A stretch of 64,000 bases of DNA from Gamarada debralockiae. Lineage: Eukaryota > Ascomycota > Leotiomycetes > Helotiales > Hyphodiscaceae. Under the pieces are notes generated by a model, which did not search any database, was not told the DNA's origin, and was given only the letters and a program-made list of their open reading frames with translations. Each line of letters begins with the position of its first letter. Within the stretch, counting starts at the first letter, position 1. Positions 19,450 to 30,585 of this stretch are shown here, piece by piece. The DNA is taken from positions 62,001-126,000 of the forward strand of contig NXFV01000488.1 of NCBI GenBank assembly GCA_002803225.1, written 5' to 3'. Position numbers and translations under genes: made by a program.

Positions 19450-22330
19450 TTGGTATCGACTGGGGCGCTGAGCGCCCGCTGACTCGCTTAGCTCACGTGC
19501 TCAGCGCGCCCCCCGTGGAGATTCGCCAATCTCGACGGCGCTAGGGCCAGCCGGCCGTGGATATCCGCGAATATCACCGCGCCCGCTAAGCGCCCGCTGA
19601 GCGCGCCGCTGAGCGTGACCTGCCGATTGGCCTTCAGGGCCTTCAGGGCCCGAGCTCGCTAATTCGCGTGCTAAATAGGGGCGGGCGCGCGCGCGCGCCG
19701 GCTGGATATATTCGAGGGAGATAAATAAGGGAGGGCCTAGGGGAGCTAGGGCCCTGCCTATCACACACAATCCGAATCGATCTATCTATTCTACAAGAGT
19801 AGTGATACTATATCTCTCTCTATATATACTCGTTTACAATGCCTGCACTCCGACTCAGTCGTATGGCGATCGATATCGCGAACAATGCCGAGCTACGCGC
19901 TAACGCGCAATACGTCCTCTCCTTTACGCACGCTGCGCGGCCGAAGAATACCTCTTTGGCGTATGACCCGAAGCAAGAAGAGTTCAAGGTAAGTAAGAGA
20001 CCAGGCCCTATATTTATTACACATGCGTATGTACGTACGTGCCTCGTGCCTAGTAGCTAAGTGATCGTAGGCCTTCTACGAGCGGAAGTAGTACCGCGAC
20101 AGCGATATAGTGATAAAGGATAAGCTACTCCTCTTCCTCGTAAAGGAGGTAGCGGCCCGGCCGTTAAAGGCAAAGAGCCGTAAAGCGGACAATAGCGTAC
20201 CTTGTGAAGAGACGTGGCTCGCGTGGCGCTCAGTTCGCGGCTACGTGACGGCCGTAACGGACCTCTACCGGACGCAGAAGGTAATAGGCATAAACAGCCA
20301 CTTGTCACCGCGCGTAGATAGCGTCTGTGAGTACCTCAAGGCGCTCTAACGGCAGGACGCTTAGCGCCAGAAGGAGTAGTTCGCTGACAAGGGCCGCGAT
20401 ACGCTCCTTGACGGGTATACTAAGGATGAGTTCGAGCGCGTTTGCCGCGAGCTATAGGCTCACGGGGCTGTCTCACCTGAGTGCCACTTACGGACGCTTG
20501 TCGACGTCCTGCTCGGCTATTACATACTCACTCGCGGTGGTGATTAACGCGCTACTAAGCTCTTTGACCTATTTACCTTTGAGTTTAAGGGGGAGGGCCC
20601 AACGCGCTATATGCCCTTGATCTTCACTACGCGCGCTGGCAAGTAGAACTAGCACGGCCGGCTCGAGACGATCGGGGCGCTCCGGAATCGGCAGCCACTT
20701 ACTTATATACTTAGCGGGCTAGCTTTTTACTTTTTATACCGCTAGGACTTGAGTGACGAGCCTTTCCTGGACTTTAGTTAGTGCTTAGTATAGTATAATG
20801 TCCGCCTGATCAAGGGGAGCACGACGAACCGTGAGACGCCCTTCTTGTACAACTCACAGCGCGAGTAGGTAACAAGAGCCTTCTAATACGCCAGCATTAC
20901 CTCTTAAAAGAAGACCCATTACTTATGTAGCTCTGCCGCTAAGCTAGCTAAGTTAAAGGGGGTTAGTAAGGACTAGATCTGGCGCGCTAGGCGCTAGAAC
21001 CAGGAGCAGATAATCGGCTGCTACTTAAACTCACTGCCACGAGAGTTTATACGTGCAATGGCTAGCCACCCATTGCAAATAGGCTGCTTTGAGGTCCGCC
21101 AGGCTAGTGTGGCGCCCCCTAATAAGCTACTCTCGATAATCTGGCCTAGGCTAGATAAGTGGAAGGGCCGGTTCGGCTCGCAAGCAGACCAGATCCATGA
21201 TCTTGCCGCGACTGGGCTAACGAACCTCTTATTCTACCTCCGCGAGGTGATCTTACAAGACTCCGTAGCCCTGCGTAGCCTAGCCCCTAGCCACCTAGTC
21301 TGGAACTACCCTGTCTTCTAGCACCTAGCCTACGTAGCTTTCGCGCAGAAGGTCGAGGCCTGTACACAAGGGGAGCAGGAGCCAAGCCAGCTCTCGCTCT
21401 TCTACCAAGCTATGCCACTCGTAGTCGACCACCTGAAGGCTCTCGACGCGCGGAACGAGCAGCGGGCGAGCCAGCTCAAGGCGTCACTTGACCGCGTGGC
21501 CGAGTCGCAGCAGGCGCAGGCTACGCAGCTCCAGGTCCTAACCTCTGGCCATCTTACCTTTCGACTAGAGGCTCTTCCCCTACCTACCACTGCCACTGCC
21601 ACTGCTGCCCTGCCTGCCGTACCACTAGCCGCGGCGTCCACGGCAGGATCAAGTAGGTACGCGTCTGCCCAAGCTAGTGTTATGAACACTCCCTCTCGCA
21701 TTGCGTCGCTGCCACTAGGCTGTAAGCCGCAAAGCAAGCCGCAGATGCCCGTATACCGTATGAGCCGCGCCGTCAAGACCGTACGGGCGCTCTAGCAGGA
21801 GTGGACAGTCGGTCTACGTGGCGGCCCTGCAGTAGTAGTACTCGACTCGAGGTAGGGTAGCCAGTGGCGGGCTAGGAGGCAGAATGAGCTATAGTGGTAC
21901 TCCTTAAGGCTTGAGGTTATTAAGGAGATCAGGTGTATCGCGTAGGCGCAGCGAGTAAGTGAGGAAGCAGCTATGTAGCAGGTAAACCTACGGCAGGAGC
22001 AGATGCAGTGCTCACTTGACCAGCTCTATAAGCGGCTCCGTGCTGGGAGGAAGGCGTGTAAATAAGGTATAGTAATCATCATAGCAAGCAAGCAAATCAA
22101 GCCTATATTCCTCTATCAAGCTCCCCTAAAAGCCCCTGAAATAAGGCCCTATTTCCTGTGAGCGTAGCGCGCTACGCGCGCCCTAGGAGTACGACCGTGG
22201 ATATAGGTGAACATCCACAGTCGGCTGAGCACGGCTGAGCGCACGGGCCGCGGCGCCCGCGAAAAGCTGAGTTAGCCGCTGATTCAGCCACCCAGCGGGG
22301 ACCGTGGATATACTCTTGATATCTAAGAAG
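19450..22330 (+). mobile_element. Crypton-like DNA transposon, inactivated
   Basis: A strikingly GC-rich block of about 2.9 kb sits inside an intron of the transcription-factor relic. Its only gene encodes a Crypton-type recombinase (see 19839-22065). The borders are approximate: composition changes near 19450 and near 22330, and Cryptons normally lack terminal inverted repeats. The 11-base word ACCGTGGATAT (first base C in one copy) occurs near 19552, 22194 and 22301, i.e. near both ends. Palindromic GCTGAGCGC-type sequence crowds the left end. Confidence 0.65.
19839..22065 (+). pseudogene. Crypton-type tyrosine recombinase, nonsense-riddled
   Basis: Starts at the ATG 19839; an intron 19989-20070 joins FTHAARPKNTSLAYDPKQEE to FYERK. 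From 20071 to the terminal TAA at 22063 one frame is kept throughout, interrupted by about twenty internal TAG/TAA codons and no frameshift. Recognisable parts are the helical DNA-binding region, a recombinase core (ELWAHGAVSPECHLRTLVD), and a C-terminal coiled coil plus GCR1_C/Ndc10-like region ending SLDQLYKRLRAGRKACK. Comparing stops with what I recall of intact relatives, they fall at Gln (CAG/CAA) or Trp (TGG) codons, as expected from C-to-T change in CpA on either strand, which is the RIP signature. Confidence 0.7.
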
Positions 22331-22419
22331 GGAGAATTGTAGGGTTGCCAGAACCCGACAGATATGTAAATAAACCGTCACCATAGCAACAACAAAGGAG
22401 CATAGATCTCATCTTACAG

Positions 22420-22886
22420 CTATCCAGCACAGACTACTGCGCTTCCAACGTATGATGAAATCAACGATTCGCCTCCTACCCAATCCATCGAACTCAATAT
22501 ATACGAGGCTTGCAGACTTACAGCACTCATATATGACGTTGCAATCATATTCCAATCCCCAATCCCTACAGTGCACTCCAAGAGCTGGTTCAGCGTCCCA
22601 AAATTTCACTTGAAGTTTGCTGGATTGATCGATTGGCAGTCACTCTGCCAGGCTTCTGCTATGGATCCTAGTACTGGGTGATATTGCTGCACTTGAAAAG
22701 CCAGAGAGGCCGTGGTACGTCACACAACTGGCCAAACTTGCAAAGAAAAAGGGTATTTATGATTGGGGGAGGGCTGAGGAGAAATTGACTCATTTCCTAT
22801 GGCTAGAAAGCACTTGTGGACCCGAGGACCGACGACTGTGGTCCGAAATTATGGAGATGATTTACGCCCCGGACAGCCGCGCATGA
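22420..22886 (+). pseudogene. fungal-type transcription factor, 3' part
   Basis: Begins after an acceptor TTACAG at 22419 and continues the factor interrupted at 19432: TALPTYDEINDSPP, ACRLTALIYDVAIIF, then after a one-base frame change near 22650, ILVLGDIAALEKPERPWYV, YDWGRAEEKL and a stop at 22884. This is the usual C-terminal end of the family. Its phase fits the donor at 19433, so the transposon lies within an intron. The one-base shift and the disrupted 5' part make the gene non-functional. Confidence 0.55.
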
Positions 22887-23022
22887 GAGATTAGAGCTCA
22901 ATTAGTAAGTGATTTTTGGCTTAGAACAAAGACCTGCATCATATTTTCCCTGACATCTTCCGCCAGCAACACCCGTGTGAACCGCAGCCTGCTTTACTTT
23001 ACTGTAGCGATAACAGCTTTGT

Positions 23023-23601
23023 TCACTTCATCTGCAAGACCCGATGAGATTCAGGAGGTTTCGTAGGATCTATCGGTGGGACCTCGGGAACCGAGGGATC
23101 AACCAGCGTAAACGCCACCCCAGCCCCAATCAACCGCACCTCACTCTTCCCATCAGCATTTGGTGTTGCGTTAAAAGTGATATGCGCCGCGACTGTCGCC
23201 CCGATCTTCATCTCGCCAACCTGCCCCGCCAACAACTCCATATCAATCGTCTGCGCACTTCCATCTGCTGGACCGTCTCTCGGTCCTCCAGGTCCCGGCG
23301 GAAGGCCCACGCTTATGACCGACTTCTCGCTGTCCCAAAGTTCGAATGTAGATAGAGTGGCCGAATTTTGGAGCGCAAGGCGGAAACTAATTCCCGTTGG
23401 TGTAGGGCCGCGACCGAAGTTCACTGTATTGTTAAGGACAGGGACTGGGATGATGACCCAGCCGTCAAGAGTGTCTGGGGTAGTGCCGGTGTGCGTGAGC
23501 GTAACGCCGGTGGACGAGCGAGTTAGGACCCAGTTTGGATTTGTAACGGTTGCGCTGTAAGCGGAGCTCCAGCTCTCATAGATTTTGCCAAAAGTTGCCA
23601 T
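23023..23601 (-). CDS. small beta-rich protein of unknown function
   Basis: A single-exon frame of 192 residues starting MATFGKIYESWSSAYSATVT. Composition is rich in Val, Thr, Gly and Pro with few Cys, which suggests a beta sandwich, and there is no signal peptide. The end is a Pro-rich stretch (PEVPPIDPTKPPES). No catalytic motif was seen and I cannot place the family with confidence. The neighbouring decayed transcription-factor relic ends within 140 bases. Confidence 0.65.
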   Translation of the reverse strand: MATFGKIYESWSSAYSATVTNPNWVLTRSSTGVTLTHTGTTPDTLDGWVIIPVPVLNNTVNFGRGPTPTGISFRLALQNSATLSTFELWDSEKSVISVGLPPGPGGPRDGPADGSAQTIDMELLAGQVGEMKIGATVAAHITFNATPNADGKSEVRLIGAGVAFTLVDPSVPEVPPIDPTKPPESHRVLQMK

Positions 23602-24305
23602 GTCGACTTGGCAGAGGGTTATTTGACTTTGTTTAGATGGTGGGCTGTGACTTGGTGTTGGAAAAGCTCTTTGGTAGGATGAATGTATGGAATTTTTATT
23701 TCTTTGTTTTGATTTTTGATTTCCGAAAGGCTTGTCGATAGTTTATATACCCAGCATTGACTTGGATGTTGAGCATTAATAGTATGATTTTCTGTACCAG
23801 CCAAAGTTCGTCGACTGATCATTTGCATTCTGTGCCTTTCATCTGCATGATAGCGTTTCCCTCGTTGGGCTGTCAGCCCAGCTGTCGTTCGAGCCCCACA
23901 CGCTTGGTTGCCACATACCTTAAAAGCCGGAGACTTTGACTTGCAGAGCACGATGGTATTAACTGGATGTAGCTTTACCGATGAGGAAACCGCGGGTGGT
24001 GTGGCAAATTCATCGATTGGGTGCCACCCGAAGGAACACTCCGCAATATTGTTTGTCAGTTCCTGATGCTGAAGCTTACCTCACCGTTGGCGATCATCTT
24101 GCATTTTAAGCCTTACAGTGCATTTTGGAAGGCTGGGAATTCATTGCTCAGATGACGAAGTTCAACGATTGTGTCATTATTGCAGTCAGCTTTTATCCGG
24201 CTCCTCCATCTTGTGTAAGCCCTGGATCAGCACATGATAGCGGCCAAGTGTCGCAGAATAATGTTTTATTTCAATAGTCATACACGCTTAGAAGGAGTGC
24301 CTTCT
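23602..24305. other. intergenic, no gene seen
   Basis: Between two minus-strand genes; no supported frame. It should contain the promoter of the 192-residue protein and the 3' end of the esterase gene. Confidence 0.5.
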
Positions 24306-25673
24306 TCAAATACCAGTCAAAGAAGCAACTCCCTCGGCAACGAGATTATGAATCGCTTGCCCAGGATGATAGTTATTCCACCACAAACAGCTCACTCCAT
24401 CAGCATTAAAGCACGTGGCATTCGGCGCGCCATAAGCCGTCGGATTGTTGATCGCCGTCATGAAAGGAGTCGTAGTATCGTACACATAGACCGTGCATCC
24501 AGAATTCTCAGACTTGAACGTAGCCGCTGCGGCGGTAAGTAGGTCGTTGAAATAAGTCACGCCTGCGCCTTCTTCAGCCTGGGTGGTGGTTCCTTCCGCG
24601 ACGACCAAGGGCGTGTATTGGATAGGAGGTACTGTCATAACGAGAAAATTTCGTGCGCCTGCATTGTACATGATTTGCACTTCTTCGAAGTAGCGCGTCA
24701 CGACTGCTTCGGCGATTGTGGTCCAATTCGACTCATACCAAGCGTTCCCTACATCGTTGACTCCCATCCATACTGCGAAAAGGGCATTCGATGCCATCCA
24801 TGGCGCATAGCTAGGAGCGGGGACGAGATAGGTGCTGAATTCGGTTGTTTGATCGACGAAAGATAGAACGGTGCTTTCGTAGGGAGTAACAAGAGAGGCA
24901 TCCGTGGTGGCTCCGCCATACGCGAAGTTGTAGGAGAGGACAAGCGTCTTATTGTATTTGGCAATCAAAAAGTCAATCCACTGCGAAATGTTAGATATTT
25001 TCTCCTTAAGCCGATATCGCGAAGATTGGAAATGTAGAGACGCGGTGTTCACTTTACATTATTACCATTCGTAGTTGTGTATCCAGGGAACGCAGGATTT
25101 CCTAGGATGTTTCCTGCAGTGGCTGTGGTGCCAGTAATCTCGAATCCTGTTTGCGAATAACTGTCTCCACTGCGTATTTGATTGTGAGCTTCAACGCAAA
25201 AGGTAATTTGGCTCGGGCATCATACAATGATATCAAGTATTCCCATCCTGTTGAAGCTGCTTGGCTGGAGGTGGTAGTCTTCGATGTTGTGGTAGATGAT
25301 AACGCCTTCGTTGATGACGTTGTTGGCGTAGCTTTGGTCGTCGCCGTCGTAAGTGTAGTGGATGTTGTAGAAGCTTTCGTTGAGGATGTGGCTGTGTTAG
25401 ATGCAGTACCAGGAAGACATTGATCTAGATGTTCAGTAGTGCTGGCGGAAAATGGCTAAGAGAAGAGACTTACAATAGTAAGGATTTTGATCGTAACAAT
25501 ACGTTCCACTAACACAAGTTGTTGGCCCCGTCCAATATGTAGTAACGCGTCAGTAATTGAAACTTTGTCAATAGATACTTCGACTCACTAATTCCACCAC
25601 ATTGACCCCATTCAGCTGCCTGTCCAAATGCAGCGGGTGCGAAAGCGACTGTTAGTAACAAAATTGAACGCAT
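24306..25673 (-). CDS. secreted CBM1-CE16 acetylesterase (SGNH fold)
   Basis: Exons 25673-25589, about 25539-25474, 25424-25226, 25169-25058 and 24980-24306 give 378 residues. A signal peptide ([17 protein letters not shown]) is followed by a CBM1 cellulose-binding module ([18 protein letters not shown]), a Ser/Thr linker and an SGNH hydrolase: [12 protein letters not shown] (Ser of block I), [19 protein letters not shown] (block III) and WWNNYHPG (block V His). CE16 enzymes remove acetyl groups from plant cell-wall oligosaccharides outside the cell. Intron 1 is odd: the donor GTGAGT is good but the place where the reading frame must resume (25540/25539) is preceded by TA, not AG, so the CBM1 exon may be mis-spliced. 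Confidence 0.82.
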
Positions 25674-27902
25674 ATTTGCAATTTTTTTGGCATATCATTT
25701 GAAGATTATCTCAAGAAGTAAGCCGTCCCTGGATCTTATAGATCTCTAACTTGGAATCCAGAGCTCCGGCTCTCCTGAATAACGGCCCGTTCCCATCTTG
25801 TGCTGCGTTGCCCCTCATTTTTATGTCCAATTAGGCTGAGACTGTGTTTATCCAGTAAGATCGAATGACCACATGTCAAGATTCCTGGCAAGGTTGTAGT
25901 AGGACGCAAGGCCCGGGATCGCGTGGCAGCTAATGTGGGGTGCAGCTTAATATATATTGCTTAGGATTAATTACCGACGTACAGAGTAAACTGCAGAAAA
26001 ACAGTCAGATAAATGTCATATGTGGGGGACGCCACTTGAAATCTGGCCAGATGGTGCTTGAATCTTAGGAATTCTTGCCGTGCTTCCGAACTCATTAGTC
26101 AAAGTATGTGACGTTGGTGGAGATCTCCAGTGATGGAAAATTGTATTTCAGGGGTAGTTAACCTTAAAATAGCCGAATCTGAAGGCGCGATTGTGAGGAC
26201 ATCCGTTATCTTTCATGGCTATATCGGAAATATATTCGCTCAGAAGTACTATTTATCCATCCTCAGATGAAGATCTGGAGATCACTCGAAAAGGATATTA
26301 GGAGAAAATGATTTGATTGAGGGTTTAGTTTCAATTAAGTAATCGTGACTGCTATTCAAGAGCTCAAGGGGGACGAACTCATCCGTGCGCACGAGCCGAA
26401 AAGGAGGGTTGGTCCAAAAAGCTTGAGCACATCACTCTGCCTTCGCAGTGATAATATGTGAACATTTATTTGGGAATATGAGGTCAGATTCGATTTATTG
26501 GTTAATTAATGGGCCGCTGTTGGAGGCTTTTATGCAGATTTTGTGAGAAAAAGCAAGGTAAAATTGATTAATTGGCGGCAAGCTGTAATTTCAAGGACAG
26601 CCTCATCATACTCTAGGTCCACAGCCATAAGCAGTTACCAACGGCAATGGATTGACTCTTTCACGGGTGATGATGTACTCGTTCAGCCACAGCGTCCTGC
26701 ACATCAGTTGCCTCGTTGCTGCTCAACCAGATCCAAAGACCCGTCACCACCGCTTCTCACACGCAGAAGGCCACACCAGTTCCTTAAAACGGTCATGTGA
26801 AGCAAGAGGGGGAACTTTCTACCAGAGACCAAGGCTGGATCTGATTCAGGAGAAAACGACTTTGATCTACGACTATCACCTTCAGAACGGAAATCTAGGG
26901 GCTCGGCATGACTGGAAGGCCTTTCTGAACTTCTTCTCTAAGGGATATCTGAGAACCTTCACCCAATTACTCCCAATTATTGGGCTGGTCCACAGGTTTT
27001 CTTGAGAGGTACAAGCCTGAGACCTCGACAGTTTGTTCTTCAAATCTAGAAACGCAAAAGGTTCTGAAGGAGATTTAATACGCTAATGCTGTAGCATCTT
27101 CGATGGAGACGAGAAGAGTACTTCTCTAGATGCCGAGATCAGTCCTCCTTTAAATCGTATTCAAATGAAGCACTCAACACGTTATTCAACGGCGCTCTTC
27201 TAGCCTGGGTCACTTACAACTTGGTCAAAACTGCCACATCATGCCTCACAGCGGAATCTGGTGCATCGATTTCACCAATAATCCAGTTGGCCAATGCACC
27301 TATCTAATTGACGAATTTGGCCGTTTTAGTGACAAATCCTAGGGTTAGCCACTTTGACGTCGATTTCGTCAAATCGACGATTATCCTCTAAATTTACGAG
27401 TTCCGCGATACTATTCGTTGGATTCCTATAGTGGGATTCGTATAGAATACTCTGTCTGGATGATGTGGGATAAAATAGGTTTAAGCTTGAATGTTGGTTG
27501 TGGCGGTGTGGGGGAAACTGAAGGACTCGTACCCAGCACAGTCTTATTACAACGGGGCTCTTCGACCCAAGAACACGGTTTTCTATTGGTGGAAGATAAG
27601 TAACTTTTGATTTTGTAACGTGAAGATCGAAGAATTGACCGGTGTTGGTTTCCGCATCTCTGACGTCTCTGCAAGCCATTGTGGGGGGTTCCTGCTCTTG
27701 CAGCTGTCACGTTACTGGTGCAAGAAATTTGGAGGATACCGCGGAGATCAATAGGAAAATTTCAAGCAGGTTCAACTCTGATGCATCTGGCGATACCATC
27801 CATCCATGTTGTGAAAAGACTCATTTGCTAATAGACGAGACACCACAGCAAGAAGACAGGACGTGGTCACCCCTGTGAAATCAGAAACCAGAGTCTATAT
27901 CC
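25674..27902. other. 2.2 kb without a supported gene
   Basis: Short frames only (for example 26543-26800 and 26652-27005), with no family features or consistent splicing. The part next to 25673 is the esterase promoter. No repeat was recognised. Confidence 0.5.
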
Positions 27903-29152
27903 TCATGTCCTCACCCGACACCGTCCCTGAAAGGCAATAGAGCTCGCTTCAAACTTCAGCTTCAAAGGCTCTGGTAGGACGAATTCCTCACACTGCTGCC
28001 CATCACGATTAACTCGCTCCAGAAGTGATAATGAGTGGAAGTCTGGGTAGTTGGTGGCTTTGTTGACAGCTATTTCCATCACCCAGTCCAGTTCCCAACC
28101 TCGAAATGTCACTATCTGAGGGGTGCATACAATAATGCCAGTATTCGGTGTAAATTCGATCTCATAAAGTTGTCAGTGCACATACACGTAGAACTCGAAA
28201 GAAGGTACCACCTTAAGCTCGAGCAGGGACTGTGGCAAAAGTTTGTACGTCCCTTCTCGCGCCCTGTTTGCACAAAACGCGCTGAAGAACAGGAACGAGA
28301 AAACCTCAATTTTTTGCAACATCTTAAAGCTGCTCAGGTTGAGACGAGACCCATCATTCCCGCGGTCCGTGCCAGGTGCGGTGATAGTCAGGCTTCTCAG
28401 TGTGTGGCGTGCTGGTGCCAGAGTTTGGCCGATTTTGAATGGCGAGTACCACACATTCGCACGCCCCGGGTTTTTCTCAATTCTTAGAATAAGCACTTCT
28501 AATTTCCGGCTCGCTGGAGCAAACTCTCCAAAGAGCGGTCACGTCCTGATCTACAGCTTTGCAAGACAATTCTTCGGACTGGAGAAGTCCGACCACAAAA
28601 CTTCTCGGGAAGAGGGGTGGTACCGCCCGGAGGCAGATGGGCCAGATATAGGTGCTCGAGTTTCGCAAGGTACATGAATTCAGTCAAGCTAGGCCATGAG
28701 ATACGGCTTCCCAGCTTTAGCTTCGTCAATCGATTCAGGGGGTGTTTTTCGAGAAATCGAAATGACGGGTAGAATCTTGCGTTATTCTCCGGAGATATAG
28801 AGAATAATGTCGAAATATCGAGAGACTCTAGTAATGGGAGTCGTTTGAGTAGCTCGGTTGCCCGACTATTGTTTTTCGGATGCGTGTCTGTCCAAGAAAG
28901 AGCCAGGGTCTGAACCAGTGTTGCGATATTCGGTTCTTCGACAAGCATCTTCAAAATCTGATCAAAGGGAGAATTGTCTTCATCTTTTAGGACATCTGGT
29001 GATAGAATTAAGTGCTTTAGTAGCAGCTGTTGAGCCAAGGGCCTGAAGTAGGAAGATACGAGAGTAACCTGACGGAGAGTCGCTTTGTCGTATTCAAAGT
29101 AGTATAGAATCTCCAGAGTCAGCTCGTTAGGAAATTTTGTGATGTTCACCAT
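27903..29152 (-). pseudogene. F-box/leucine-rich protein with frameshift and stop
   Basis: The start MVNITKFPNELTLEILYYF is a typical fungal F-box (Skp1-binding helix), followed by LRR-like repeats (LPLLESLDISTL, LNRLTKLKLG, LAKLEHLYLAHLP). At 28499 this frame ends, and the continuation LEVLILRIEKNPGRANVWY is in another frame. A TGA at 28173-28175 then interrupts it, after which the protein goes on (FTPNTGIIVCTPQ) to 27903. No intron explains either break. An intact version would be about 415 residues and act as an SCF ubiquitin-ligase adaptor; this copy is probably dead. Confidence 0.65.
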
Positions 29153-30585
29153 GGCTGTTCCTTAATGATTGTTACAGAAGGGATGCTTGACTTGATCCAA
29201 CTGCCTGGAAATCGAGAGGTGTCGTCCGAGTTTTACCGAGTCGGAACACCTCCGACTGTAATTTGTATCACGTGGCCGAGTTACATAGCCTTATGACCTT
29301 CAATTGCCTAGCGGCTGAAGAATATTTGTGTTCCTAGGTGTTTTGTCTGAATGTTACATGCAACAAACAAGCGAGGTATTTTGAAGAAGAGGTTCTGAAG
29401 AAATTTGAAACTAAATTTGAATTGACTCAGTGTTATGATTTCCCACGCCACTTCCCCTCTTTCAAGGCTCTCAATCACCCCATGATCCCGTGGACGTAAG
29501 AATCTCTAAGGAAGGTCCAAGTCACCACAGGACTTTTAGATTCATCCCTCCGGACGATATAAGAGACTTTTCCTCCGGAAAGAACGACATTTTGTCGCCT
29601 GGCTTGGCGATGGCTGGTGCGCCAAACCTATGTATCCTTTCTTCGATATGAAGAATCGCCGGTACTAGGAGTTGGTAAAGATGTCTCCGTCGAAAATCAA
29701 CACCTCTTCCGCCAGGTCAAGAAGGTCAGCTCGTTGCACTCCATTTCCGGGTCAATCACCCGTTCAGATTTCGCGGTGTTTTTACTACAGTAGCCAATAT
29801 CATTTAACGTTTGTTTCGCCCTTGACCGAGTCGCAGGTGGCTTCTGCAATCACCCTTTTGCGATGTGCAACAAAATATTCGGATGGTGTCATCGGAGCAC
29901 TTCGGATGAAAAGAGGTGGCTGGGAGTGAGGGAGAGACTTACAATTCCTTCAGGCCTTCCTTGAGGGCCTTCCTTCAGGGTCCCGAGACGCCTAGACCTA
30001 GGCTCCTATTAGAGTAGTCTTAGAACCTTTTCCTTCTCTCCTTAGTTTAGTATTTTCGTAATACAGTACCTTCGTCGAAGCGTCTCCCCTGTGAGACCCC
30101 CTTTCGTCGAGCTGTCACACTAAGGACGAATCGAGAGCGATAATAAGTGGGATAGTGATAAAATTGGTGATGAAAATAGGGGGAAGATCCGGTGCAGCGC
30201 GTCGTATACAAAATTTGGTGTGATACGCTGCTGGAGGCTCTCACCGCCTTCAACGGCAAGGGAGGGGGGGTGGCACGTAACAATAGGGGGGTGGTACGTA
30301 TCCTCACCCCAAGTTCTGGCACCACCCTCTCATGCGCACGTGCTACAATGTTCGGGTTATGTCATAACCCGTGCAACCCTTATTATAATAGAGTGGACTG
30401 GTGACCCCACCTTTCAATACCATACTCACGACGCACAATTTTCAGAGACAGGAAGTCTCAATACAGTGTTATTATGCCCATCAGCCAGGTTTAGCAGCAA
30501 TCAGGCAGTCTAGATGGACTCTTGCCATCTTACAATCTGGTAACAGCACTTTTGGGGATGCCATCAAAGTAAACCATAAAGCAGA
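29153..30585. other. intergenic, no gene seen
   Basis: Open frames are short and unsupported. Near 29945-29990 the sequence repeats CTTCCTTGAGGGCCTTCC-like words. It should include the promoters of the F-box relic and the HET gene. Confidence 0.5.

Noticed and set aside
20057..21776. minus-strand frames within the GC-rich block
   Set aside because: Expected in GC-rich DNA; the sense frame of the recombinase explains the region.
27326..27710. overlapping minus-strand frames near 27.5 kb
   Set aside because: No family features, stops in all neighbouring frames, and no splice logic linking them.
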